Positions 1 through 5,335 of a stretch of 5,335 bases of DNA are shown one piece after another. The stretch spans positions 1 to 5,335 of the forward strand of contig JAJZNY010000047.1 in assembly GCA_021852245.1 (NCBI GenBank), in the 5' to 3' direction. Origin of the DNA: Planctomycetota bacterium. GTDB lineage: Bacteria > Planctomycetota > Phycisphaerae > WQYP01. Under the pieces are notes generated by a model, which made no database searches, was not told where the DNA came from, and was given only the letters and a program-made list of their open reading frames with translations. The position numbers and the translations under genes are program-made. Each line of letters begins with the position of its first letter. Within the stretch, counting starts at the first letter, position 1.

Positions 1-1899
1 AGCGCGATGCTCAATCGTGTCCGCATCACCGCTCCCGGGAAGTTGCCGCTGCGCCGCTGGTCGCAAATTTCAGTCCGCTACACCGGCCGAACGCTTTCGA
101 TCCATGTTGATCACCGCATGACGGCGTCGACCGACCGATTTCCGTCGGCGCGGGATGTTGTCGGACCAGGCTGGGACTGGAATGCGATCCATCCCGGCGA
201 TAAAAAACTCCCATTTGACGGCTGTTCACCGGTCGGATTTCTGGCCTCACGCATCATCGGCCGAGATGTCAGGCATACGAATCGGAAAGCTGAATTCACG
301 CTGCAACCGGGTGCCTCGGTGGTCATTGCGATTTCTGCCCTTGATGATCGCGATACACCGGATGATCGGGCCGCCTCGCTCAAGCTACTCTCCGGCCTTG
401 ATCATGCCCGACTTAATCGTCTTTGGAAAAAACATGTGAACTGGTGGCGTCGGTTTTGGAGCCGGTCTTATATTGAAATTCCGGATAAAAAAATCGAGGC
501 CTTCTGGTATGGATCGCTCTATCTTTTTGCCTGCAGCAGCGCGCCGGGACATGTCGCACCGGGACTCTGGGGGAACTTCTTAACTGCGCCGCGCATGGGA
601 TGGAACGGCGATTACACGCTCGATTACAACTATGAAGCACCCTACTGGGCGGCCTTTCCGACCAACCATGTCAGTCTGGCCGAGAATTACGACCAGCCGC
701 TGCTCGATTGGATGAAACGCGGTGAGGGACTGGCGCGACATCGACATTTCCGCGGCCTGCTTTATTACAGTCACCTTAGCCCGTTGCCCGGATGGAGCGA
801 CGATGGCGCAAAAACCTTGCGCCAGAAATCCGACGCCCTTTTTGCGGCAGTGGACTGTATCATGCGCTGGCGGTATACACGTGATCCCGCGTATGCCCGC
901 AGGGTATTCCCTTTTCTCCACGGCGTAGCTGAATTCTGGGACCATTATCTGGTGGACAAAGCCGGTGTGTACGTGGATTACAATGATGCAGCCGATGAAC
1001 TTACAACCCCCCATGACATCAATCCGGCGACGAGTATCGCATTTTTAAGGATGCTTTATCCCGGGCTGCTGAGCATCAATCGGGCGCTTCATCTACACGA
1101 CGCCGATGCCGTCGTCTGGAGCCATATTTTGCATCACCTCTCCCCGCTGCCGATATTTCCGGCGGCGAAAGTTTTTGGTCCCGGCGGCATGCAGAATAAG
1201 TTGGTGATTCGCTACACGGAACATGGTTTGAGATGGCTGGGGCCGGTCATCCGCAGCCACTGGCGATGGCACCATCCGGTATGGCCCGGGATGCATGGAT
1301 CTTCGCCGGGGATGAATCCTACTCAGGTGATCTTTCCCGGCTGGGATATCGGACTGGAAAGTTCCCCCCGTCTGCTCAAGGCGGCTCGCGATACCGTGCA
1401 CATCTTTCAGATCTGGTACGACGTCAATGATACCAACAGCTATTACGCGGCAGCGGCGGACATCGGCTACAACCCGGAAAGCATATTACGCCATCTGAAT
1501 ATTCTCATCGCCCATGCGTCATATCCCAGCTTTGCCTTCCATATGGGCGGCGGAGGCGTGGAAAATTTTGCCACCGTTCCCACCGCCATCTGCAGCATGC
1601 TGCTTCAAAGTTATCAGAACAGCATTATTCTTTTTCCGGACTGGCCCGAGAATCAGAACGCGAGCTTCGGTAATCTGCTGGCCTGCGGCGATTTTCTCGT
1701 CTCCAGCCGTCTGAATCACGGGCAGGTCGTCTATGCGAAGATCAAATCCCGGCGCGGCGGCACACTGCGTCTCAAGAATCCGTGGCCGCACTCCGGGGCC
1801 GTGATTCATGTCGGCGATCAGGCACCGGTCATCTCGTATGCAAAGGTGATCGTTATCGCAACTCATCCCGGCGAGACGCTTGTGTTGACACCACACTGA
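1..1899 (+). CDS. GH95-like glycoside hydrolase, 5' truncated by window edge
   Basis: The reading frame is open from the first base, so the N-terminus lies upstream. The first visible Met (base 7, used as residue 1 here) is probably internal, and 630 residues are visible where relatives are usually somewhat longer. The order of motifs is that of the GH95-type (alpha/alpha)6-barrel family: a beta-rich N-terminal part (about 1-130), a Trp-rich linker (WWRRFW at 146-151), WYGSLY at 167-172, APGLWGNF at 184-191, WNGDY at 199-203 running into a DYNYEAPYW motif at 206-214, NDAADE at 326-331, RYTEHG at 402-407, GGGGVEN at 514-520, and a C-terminal beta domain (from about 545). By family analogy N208, E331 and E519 lie in the active-site cleft. 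D206 stands where I expect Asn. GH95 members cleave alpha-L-fucosides or alpha-L-galactosides, but this divergent branch has no substrate I can name. Any signal peptide would be outside the window. The family call is firm; the specificity is unknown. Confidence 0.85.
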   Translation, partial: SAMLNRVRITAPGKLPLRRWSQISVRYTGRTLSIHVDHRMTASTDRFPSARDVVGPGWDWNAIHPGDKKLPFDGCSPVGFLASRIIGRDVRHTNRKAEFTLQPGASVVIAISALDDRDTPDDRAASLKLLSGLDHARLNRLWKKHVNWWRRFWSRSYIEIPDKKIEAFWYGSLYLFACSSAPGHVAPGLWGNFLTAPRMGWNGDYTLDYNYEAPYWAAFPTNHVSLAENYDQPLLDWMKRGEGLARHRHFRGLLYYSHLSPLPGWSDDGAKTLRQKSDALFAAVDCIMRWRYTRDPAYARRVFPFLHGVAEFWDHYLVDKAGVYVDYNDAADELTTPHDINPATSIAFLRMLYPGLLSINRALHLHDADAVVWSHILHHLSPLPIFPAAKVFGPGGMQNKLVIRYTEHGLRWLGPVIRSHWRWHHPVWPGMHGSSPGMNPTQVIFPGWDIGLESSPRLLKAARDTVHIFQIWYDVNDTNSYYAAAADIGYNPESILRHLNILIAHASYPSFAFHMGGGGVENFATVPTAICSMLLQSYQNSIILFPDWPENQNASFGNLLACGDFLVSSRLNHGQVVYAKIKSRRGGTLRLKNPWPHSGAVIHVGDQAPVISYAKVIVIATHPGETLVLTPH

Positions 1900-2164
1900 C
1901 GCCGCCGCTTTCAGACCGGGAGTCCAGACGGTTACCGATAACAGCAATTCGCGGATACGGGAGCGGACGAATGATCCGGTATGCGGCAGTGCCGTCAAGA
2001 GCGCTCCGCGTGAAACAGGATGATCCGCAGTTGTTTCGCCGCGTCCATGGGGCCGGCAGCCCCGTTTCCCGCCCGATAGAATCAGCAGACGCTGAGCAGA
2101 GCAGGCCGCATTATCCGCACCCGCGCCGGGTTGCGCTCCATAACCATAATCTAATACTTTTTAC
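1900..2164. other. Intergenic stretch after the glycoside hydrolase, no gene seen
   Basis: No protein or RNA gene is recognised. A frame overlapping the end of the hydrolase stays open to about 2189, but its translation has no motif, is rich in Arg, Pro and His, and has no good ribosome site, so it is treated as chance. The only structure is a short GC hairpin (GGGGC at 2049-2053, GCCCC at 2059-2063) followed by GTTT. It is a weak terminator candidate for the hydrolase transcript at best. Confidence 0.6.
2049..2067 (+). terminator. Weak candidate terminator hairpin downstream of the hydrolase
   Basis: A perfect 5-bp GC stem with a 5-nt loop (CGGCA) is followed by G and only three Ts. It sits 150 bases past the stop codon. 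The T-run is too short for a confident intrinsic terminator, so transcription may instead run on to the strong terminator near 2630. Confidence 0.2.
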
Positions 2165-2192
2165 TTGGAATAATCCGGTAAAACACTAACAT
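2165..2192 (+). promoter_or_regulatory. Candidate sigma70-type promoter
   Basis: TTGGAA (2165-2170), a 16-base spacer and TAACAT (2187-2192) match four of six consensus positions in each hexamer. The site lies in an AT-rich patch (about 2145-2195) that stands out from its GC-rich surroundings. Initiation would be expected near 2199, just before the hairpin-rich segment that ends in a strong terminator. Hexamers of this quality occur by chance, so position supports this call more than sequence does. Confidence 0.35.
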
Positions 2193-2198
2193 ACGGCT

Positions 2199-2636
2199 CG
2201 CATCCGGACGATATGAAGGATGTGCTGATCGGATATCGCAAAGACAAATCAATTGCGGATCAGCCAAGGTGAGTAAAAAACTTGTGGAGTTGGAGAGATG
2301 ATCATCAGATCGCCTTCAGCTTCAGGCTGCAGGCTTGTGCAGGATGTTCGTTGTGACGATTGCACCCAGGTCTGATTGCCTGGAGGGAGTGAGAGGTTTA
2401 TCACGCGCCGTTGAGAGTCAAGTCGGCGCCATCGACTGATACCACAGGTTGCGGTCGCAGCATGTCGCGAGTGTCGGTCGCCACAATAAAGTCGGTTTGG
2501 ACACCTTGCGGGCGGTGTACCTGCGAGAGAGAGAGTGATGAGGTGTCTAACTGAACTCGCTCGCCCCCGGAGGTAGGGGGAGAGCTACGTCCCGGCAACT
2601 CTACGGCTTACGCCGGAGAGTTGTCGGGCTTTTTTA
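2199..2636 (+). ncRNA. Candidate structured non-coding RNA, unknown family
   Basis: This stretch has no convincing ORF, a plausible promoter in front and a strong intrinsic terminator at its end. It also holds a series of local inverted repeats. (a) GCTGATC 2224-2230 with GATCAGC 2258-2264, enclosing CGCAA 2237-2241 with TTGCG 2253-2257 (12 bp in total, one 6-nt bulge). (b) CCAGG 2366-2370 with CCTGG 2379-2383. (c) GCGCCG+TTGA 2405-2414 with TCAA 2418-2421 and CGGCGC 2424-2429 (10 bp, GAG loop, 2-nt bulge). (d) ACACC 2501-2505 with GGTGT 2514-2518. (e) CTC plus CCCCC (2560-2568, one mismatch) with GGGGG plus GAG (2576-2584), loop GGAGGTA. The conserved core sequences I know for RNase P RNA, tmRNA and SRP RNA are absent. 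It could instead be a long 3' UTR of the hydrolase. Pairing was found by eye, without an energy calculation. Confidence 0.4.
2298..2375 (+). CDS. Possible 25-residue small ORF with a ribosome-binding-like site
   Basis: ATG at 2298 is preceded by GGAG and GGAGAG (2286-2297), and the frame reads 25 codons to TGA at 2373. The peptide has three cysteines (positions 11, 19 and 22) and no recognisable family. GGAG at 2286-2289 is about 8 bases from the ATG, a good Shine-Dalgarno distance. It lies inside the candidate structured RNA and overlaps its hairpin (b), so it could be a leader peptide, a dual-function RNA, or chance. Chance is the most likely explanation for an ORF this short. Confidence 0.12.
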   Translation: MIIRSPSASGCRLVQDVRCDDCTQV

Positions 2637-2640
2637 TTTT
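2591..2640 (+). terminator. Strong rho-independent terminator
   Basis: A 12-bp stem pairs 2591-2602 (CCCGGCAACTCT) with 2617-2628 (AGAGTTGTCGGG), with a single G-U wobble. Beyond one A/G mismatch it continues with CGGC 2604-2607 and GCCG 2612-2615 around a TTAC loop. The tract after the stem is C, six Ts, A, four Ts (2629-2640). There is no T-tract on the other side, so it acts on + strand transcription. It lies about 690 bases beyond the hydrolase stop and 300 before mnmG, so it ends either a separate RNA or a very long hydrolase 3' UTR. Confidence 0.9.
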
Positions 2641-2940
2641 TGCATCGGATTCGAAAAGTTCCTCGCAACAATCCATTGCGGGTGGGTGCGTTAGCTCAAA
2701 CGGATGCACGCACTTTTGCCCGGCAACAAAAAGTTGACCATCGGTAACCATCCGACTGGGGTCGTGCATTCCGGACTATTTCAGACCGACCGTCTCGCGG
2801 CTGATTCGGGTATTATGCTGTTCTCAAACTGTTGGCGGGTGATGGCTTTCTGTCGGCGGTGAGGGTGTTATCACACGCGATCGCCGGAGCACCGACAAAA
2901 TCGTCGATTAAGCGGTCATTTACGACCAACGCGTTGAGGA
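2641..2940. other. Leader and intergenic region upstream of mnmG
   Basis: These 300 bases hold no recognised gene. They contain several inverted repeats: CGCAA 2664-2668 with TTGCG 2676-2680; GTGCGT 2686-2691 with ACGCAC 2708-2713, followed by TTTT; and an element at 2851-2897 listed separately. A possible -10 hexamer TATTAT at 2811-2816 follows GGG, but no -35 resembling TTGACA lies at the usual distance, so the mnmG promoter is not firmly placed. Confidence 0.6.
2851..2897 (+). promoter_or_regulatory. Nested stem-loop in the mnmG leader
   Basis: TGTCGG (2851-2856) is perfectly complementary to CCGACA (2892-2897). Inside, GTGT (2865-2868) pairs with ACAC (2873-2876) around a TATC loop. An alternative outer pairing, CGGCG 2854-2858 with CGCCG 2882-2886, competes with the first. 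The element ends 43 bases before the mnmG start, so it would lie in the 5' UTR if transcription begins near 2820. A regulatory role is inference only. Confidence 0.3.
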
Positions 2941-4857
2941 ATGACCTGGACAGATATGGGTATCGAACTGGATTTTGATCTGATCGTTGTTGGCGGTGGG
3001 CACGCCGGGGCGGAGGCGGCATGGGCGGGAGCAAAATTGCTCTCCGGCACAGGCCGCGTCGCCTTGATCACCATGGATCCCGCCGCCATCGGCCGCATGA
3101 GTTGCAACCCCGCCATCGGCGGTCTGGCCAAGGGACAGATGGTACGCGAGATCGACGCCCTCGGCGGACTCATGGCCCACGCCATTGACGCCACCGGTAT
3201 TCAGTTCCGCATGCTGAATGAATCCAAAGGTGCGGCCGTTCGCAGTCCGCGGGCGCAGGCGGATAAATATCGCTACGCTCAGGCCGTGCAGCAGTTGCTC
3301 AAGACCGGCTGCCCGAATCTGACCATCATCGCCGGCAGTGTTGAGGATGTTGAGGTGGAGCCGGAAACGTGTGAATCCGGTCGGACGCAGGTCGTGCGCG
3401 GCGTGATCCTCGGCGACGGCTCGCGGCTTGCGTGCCGCTGCGTGGTGCTGACGACCGGAACTTTTCTGCGTGGTTTGATGCACACCGGCGAGGAAAAGAC
3501 CGTCGGCGGAAGAGTGGGGGAGCAGGCAGCGGTCGGACTTTCCGGCGCACTGCGGCGGCTGGGGTTTGAACTCGGCCGGCTCAAGACCGGTACGCCTCCA
3601 CGCATTGCACGCGAGTCGATTGATTTCGGCCGCCTTTCGCCGCAGTGGGGGGATGATCCGCCGCGGGCATTCAGTTATCTTTCCGGTACGGCCGATTCGC
3701 CGCTGGCCCGGACGTTTCCGGTTCTGCCGCAGGTGCCCTGCTACATCACCTTCACCAATCCTGCGGTTCATGATGTCATTCGCCATAATCTGCATCGGGC
3801 ACCGATGTACAGCGGTCAGATTCAAAGCCGCGGGCCGCGGTATTGTCCGAGTATTGAAGATAAAGTCGTGCGCTTCGCCGACAAGACGCAGCATCAGATT
3901 TTTCTGGAACCCGAGAGTCTTGATACCAATGAAATATACTGCAACGGCATTTCCACGTCGTTACCGGCCGATGTGCAGCGGGAGATCGTGCGGCAGATTG
4001 AGGGATTGGAAAAGGCGGAAATTCTCCGTTTCGGCTATGCGGTGGAATATGATTTTTCTCCCACACATCAGATTGATGCCAGCCTGGAGACGCGCACGGT
4101 GCGAGGGCTGTATTTTGCTGGCCAACTCAACGGCACCAGCGGTTACGAAGAAGCGGCGGGGCAGGGGCTGATGGCCGGGATTAACGCGGCCCGCCGATGT
4201 CAGAATCTCCCGCCGGTGATCCTGCGTCGGGATGAGGCATACATCGGCGTGATGATTGACGATCTGGTGACCAAAACGCCGACGGAACCGTATCGCATGT
4301 TCACCAGCCGGGCTGAATTTCGCCTGCGGTTGCGATCAGACAATGCGGATCAGCGGCTGACCCCCATCGCGGAGCAGATCGGGCTCGCGGAGCGGGTGCG
4401 GGTGAATCGGCTCGCTGAGCTTACCGGACAGATGCAGCTCATTCGTGAAGCGCTTACCACTGCCCATTTGAATACCGGGCAGCGGGCCATTGATATGCTG
4501 CGGCGGCCGGATGTGCCGTGGCGGTCACTGGGCGACTGGCCGTGGAGTGAGCCGCGGCTCTTGGAGTTGACGCGAGATCCGTCACTGACCGAAGCATGGG
4601 AACAGGTGCAGACGCAACTGCGGTACGAGGGGTACATTCAGCGGGACCAGCAGGCAGCCGAGCGACTGCGGGAACTGGAGGGGCGGCGGATTCCGGCGCA
4701 GATGGATTTTGCATCCTTACGGGAATTGCGAAAGGAAGCGCGGGAGGCGCTGCAGAAGTTTCGGCCGTTGACGTTGGCGCAGGCGTCGCGCTTGGAGGGG
4801 ATGACGCCGGCGGATCTGCTGGTGCTTTCCGCGGCGATGCTGGGCCGCCGAAATTGA
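2941..4857 (+). CDS. mnmG: tRNA uridine-5-carboxymethylaminomethyl synthesis enzyme MnmG (GidA)
   Basis: MnmG is the FAD-dependent partner of the GTPase MnmE. Together they install the (carboxymethyl)aminomethyl group at C5 of wobble U34 in certain tRNAs, in the cytoplasm, using methylene-THF and glycine or ammonium. The 638 residues fit the family, which runs to about 620-640. The FAD dinucleotide motif GGGHAG is at 18-23, MSCNPAIGG at 53-61 with conserved Cys55, SKGAAVRSPRAQAD at 95-108, LKTGTPPR at 214-221, the signature GPRYCPSIEDK with conserved Cys302, the second signature AGQLNGTSGYEEAAGQGLMAG at 393-413, TSRAEFRLRLRSDNAD at 455-470, and the C-terminal MnmE/tRNA-binding helical domain (GYIQR at 564-568, TLAQASR at 611-617). 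An in-frame TGA at 2935 bounds the start. ATG 2941 abuts the GAGGA, which is tight; ATG 2956 (Met6) is the alternative. A613 replaces the usual Gly of TLGQASR. Partner mnmE is not in the window. Function is near certain. Confidence 0.98.
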   Translation: MTWTDMGIELDFDLIVVGGGHAGAEAAWAGAKLLSGTGRVALITMDPAAIGRMSCNPAIGGLAKGQMVREIDALGGLMAHAIDATGIQFRMLNESKGAAVRSPRAQADKYRYAQAVQQLLKTGCPNLTIIAGSVEDVEVEPETCESGRTQVVRGVILGDGSRLACRCVVLTTGTFLRGLMHTGEEKTVGGRVGEQAAVGLSGALRRLGFELGRLKTGTPPRIARESIDFGRLSPQWGDDPPRAFSYLSGTADSPLARTFPVLPQVPCYITFTNPAVHDVIRHNLHRAPMYSGQIQSRGPRYCPSIEDKVVRFADKTQHQIFLEPESLDTNEIYCNGISTSLPADVQREIVRQIEGLEKAEILRFGYAVEYDFSPTHQIDASLETRTVRGLYFAGQLNGTSGYEEAAGQGLMAGINAARRCQNLPPVILRRDEAYIGVMIDDLVTKTPTEPYRMFTSRAEFRLRLRSDNADQRLTPIAEQIGLAERVRVNRLAELTGQMQLIREALTTAHLNTGQRAIDMLRRPDVPWRSLGDWPWSEPRLLELTRDPSLTEAWEQVQTQLRYEGYIQRDQQAAERLRELEGRRIPAQMDFASLRELRKEAREALQKFRPLTLAQASRLEGMTPADLLVLSAAMLGRRN

Positions 4858-5080
4858 ATTCAAAAACAGGTTTTCAAAAGTGTGACCGGGGTCCTCCCGA
4901 ATGGGGTAAATCGGCCTCGATGAGCGGGGCATTCAAGGATTGGCAAGCGTGGTAAAAGGGTGAAATCCGGCGGCACCGGGGAGGGCAACCGTGCTGCCAA
5001 CGCGGCAGTAGCGAGGGATGGCCATGCTAAGTTTGGCAGGACATCGGGATACCCAGCGGCAATTATCTGATATCGCGCCA
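4858..5080. other. Intergenic region with competing stem-loops between mnmG and groES
   Basis: There is no convincing ORF. The central part is GC-rich and foldable. GGCGGCAC (4969-4976) pairs with GTGCTGCC (4991-4998) over 8 bp with one G-U. Part of the second arm, CTGCC (4994-4998), can instead pair with GGCAG at 5004-5008, or with a second GGCAG at 5035-5039. ATGGCCAT (5018-5025) is a perfect 8-bp palindrome. No poly-T terminator follows mnmG, so this may be mnmG 3' UTR, a small RNA, or a distant groES leader. It matched no riboswitch class that I could confirm. Confidence 0.5.
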
Positions 5081-5086
5081 TAATTC

Positions 5087-5122
5087 ATAACATGTTATTT
5101 TGCACTATGTTATATCCACTAT
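5087..5122. promoter_or_regulatory. AT-rich palindrome and direct repeats upstream of groES
   Basis: ATAACATGTTAT (5087-5098) is a perfect 12-bp palindrome. Its right half, ATGTTAT (5092-5098), recurs at 5107-5113, a 15-base period. CACTAT occurs at 5103-5108 and 5117-5122, a 14-base period. The patch is strikingly AT-rich against its surroundings and is the likeliest promoter/operator region for groES. TTCATA (5084-5089), 16 bases, then TATGTT (5106-5111) could serve as a weak promoter overlapping the palindrome. The classical CIRCE operator (TTAGCACTC-N9-GAGTGCTAA) is not present, so an HrcA-type control is not supported here. Confidence 0.45.
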
Positions 5123-5190
5123 ATTCCGCTAAAAATCCTCTTCGGTACGCGGTTTGCAATCAGCGTGGGGTGCGGTGATTGGTTGAGGCG

Positions 5191-5249
5191 TGGCATTGCC
5201 CGGATGCCATCGTCCCGAGCCGCCATGAATTGATTCCGGGTGGTGGAAT
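5191..5249 (+). promoter_or_regulatory. Two hairpins in the probable groES 5' UTR
   Basis: TGGCAT (5191-5196) pairs perfectly with ATGCCA (5204-5209) around a 7-nt loop, and ATTCC (5233-5237) pairs perfectly with GGAAT (5245-5249) around a 7-nt loop. Both are upstream of, and do not cover, the ribosome-binding site. They would be part of a leader of about 150 nt if transcription starts near the AT-rich patch. Confidence 0.3.
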
Positions 5250-5261
5250 ATCTCGTTTTGC

Positions 5262-5266
5262 AGGAG
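5262..5266 (+). promoter_or_regulatory. Ribosome-binding site of groES
   Basis: AGGAG sits 8 bases upstream of the ATG at 5275, which is ideal spacing, and fixes the start of groES. Confidence 0.85.
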
Positions 5267-5274
5267 TTTATCAA

Positions 5275-5335
5275 ATGGGTGCAAGTGTTCGGCCCCTCGG
5301 CGACAAGGTTCTCATCAAGCGTGTTGAAGCTGAAT
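5275..5335 (+). CDS. groES: Co-chaperonin GroES, 3' truncated by window edge
   Basis: Only the first 20 codons are visible, reading MGASVRPLGDKVLIKRVEAE, against a full length of about 95-100 residues. The RPLGDKVLIKR segment is the conserved GroES N-terminal beta strand (typically RPLxDRVxVKR). GroES forms the heptameric lid of the GroEL folding chamber in the cytoplasm, and groEL would be expected just beyond the window. The start is fixed by a good AGGAG site. The gene follows a 417-base non-coding gap, so it most likely has its own promoter. The family call is confident despite the short stretch because the signature is distinctive. Confidence 0.95.
   Translation, partial: MGASVRPLGDKVLIKRVEAE

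Noticed and set aside
1782..2189. Open + strand frame of 135 codons overlapping the end of the hydrolase
   Set aside because: It overlaps a well-supported gene in another frame, has no recognisable motif or good ribosome site, and its composition looks like shifted GC-rich coding sequence followed by non-coding DNA.
2525..2535. GA dinucleotide run as a simple-sequence repeat
   Set aside because: It has only five units and is too short to call a functional repeat.
2401..2598. Minus-strand ORF of 65 codons inside the hairpin-rich gap
   Set aside because: No family resemblance or supporting ribosome site was seen, and it begins inside the terminator stem. The strong palindromes of the region explain it as chance.
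2641..2670. CGGATTCGAA string resembling the T-arm of a tRNA
   Set aside because: The flanking arms do not pair and no cloverleaf can be formed on either strand.
2686..2717. GTGCGT/ACGCAC stem followed by TTTT as a second terminator
   Set aside because: It has only six pairs with a 16-nt loop and four Ts, far weaker than the terminator just upstream, and there is no gene for it to end.
2920..3894. Long minus-strand open frame of 324 codons opposite mnmG
   Set aside because: It lies antisense to a confidently identified gene and its translation shows no domain. Long antisense frames are usual opposite GC-rich coding sequence.
4880..5060. GTGTG at 4880 followed by GC-rich folded sequence, suggesting a group II intron 5' end
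   Set aside because: There is no domain V sequence, no reverse transcriptase ORF and no 3' boundary. A five-base GTGTG match is weak.
4950..5060. Resemblance of the AAAAGGGTGAAATCC region to a cobalamin riboswitch core
   Set aside because: The string matches only with a deletion, the B12-box type GCCACTG is missing, and no cobalamin gene is nearby.
4860..5081. Minus-strand ORF of 73 codons between mnmG and groES
   Set aside because: No motif or ribosome site was recognised, its composition is low-complexity Leu/Pro/Ala/Arg, and it lies over the folded region and the end of mnmG.

Overview
This window looks like the chromosome of a GC-rich bacterium. It holds three protein genes, all on the + strand, separated by unusually long non-coding gaps. 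The two diagnostic proteins are a large GH95-like carbohydrate-active enzyme, of a type I associate with Planctomycetota, Verrucomicrobiota and related groups, and a GroES whose N-terminus fits the same range. I therefore lean towards a PVC-superphylum bacterium, possibly Planctomycetota/Phycisphaerae. This rests on motif memory, not on a search, and confidence is low to moderate.

Layout: (1) 1-1899 is the 3' part of a GH95-like glycoside hydrolase gene whose beginning lies upstream of the window. (2) 1900-2940 is about 1.04 kb without a convincing protein gene. Inside it, roughly 2165-2640, there is a plausible promoter, a chain of local hairpins and a very strong intrinsic terminator with no ORF in front of it. 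This is the best candidate for an undescribed element here: a structured RNA of about 430 nt. The last ~300 bases of the gap are the leader of the next gene and contain further inverted repeats. (3) 2941-4857 is mnmG (gidA), complete, with all family signatures and both conserved cysteines. (4) 4858-5274 is a second non-coding gap of 417 bases. Its first half is GC-rich with mutually exclusive stem-loops. Its second half has an AT-rich patch with a perfect 12-bp palindrome and closely spaced direct repeats that probably drive groES. (5) 5275-5335 is the first 20 codons of groES, cut by the window end.

The three genes do not form an obvious pathway or operon. One degrades carbohydrate, one modifies tRNA wobble uridine, and one starts the chaperonin operon. 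The long gaps and separate regulatory signals suggest that each is transcribed independently. No tRNA, rRNA, CRISPR array, insertion sequence or prophage gene was recognised.
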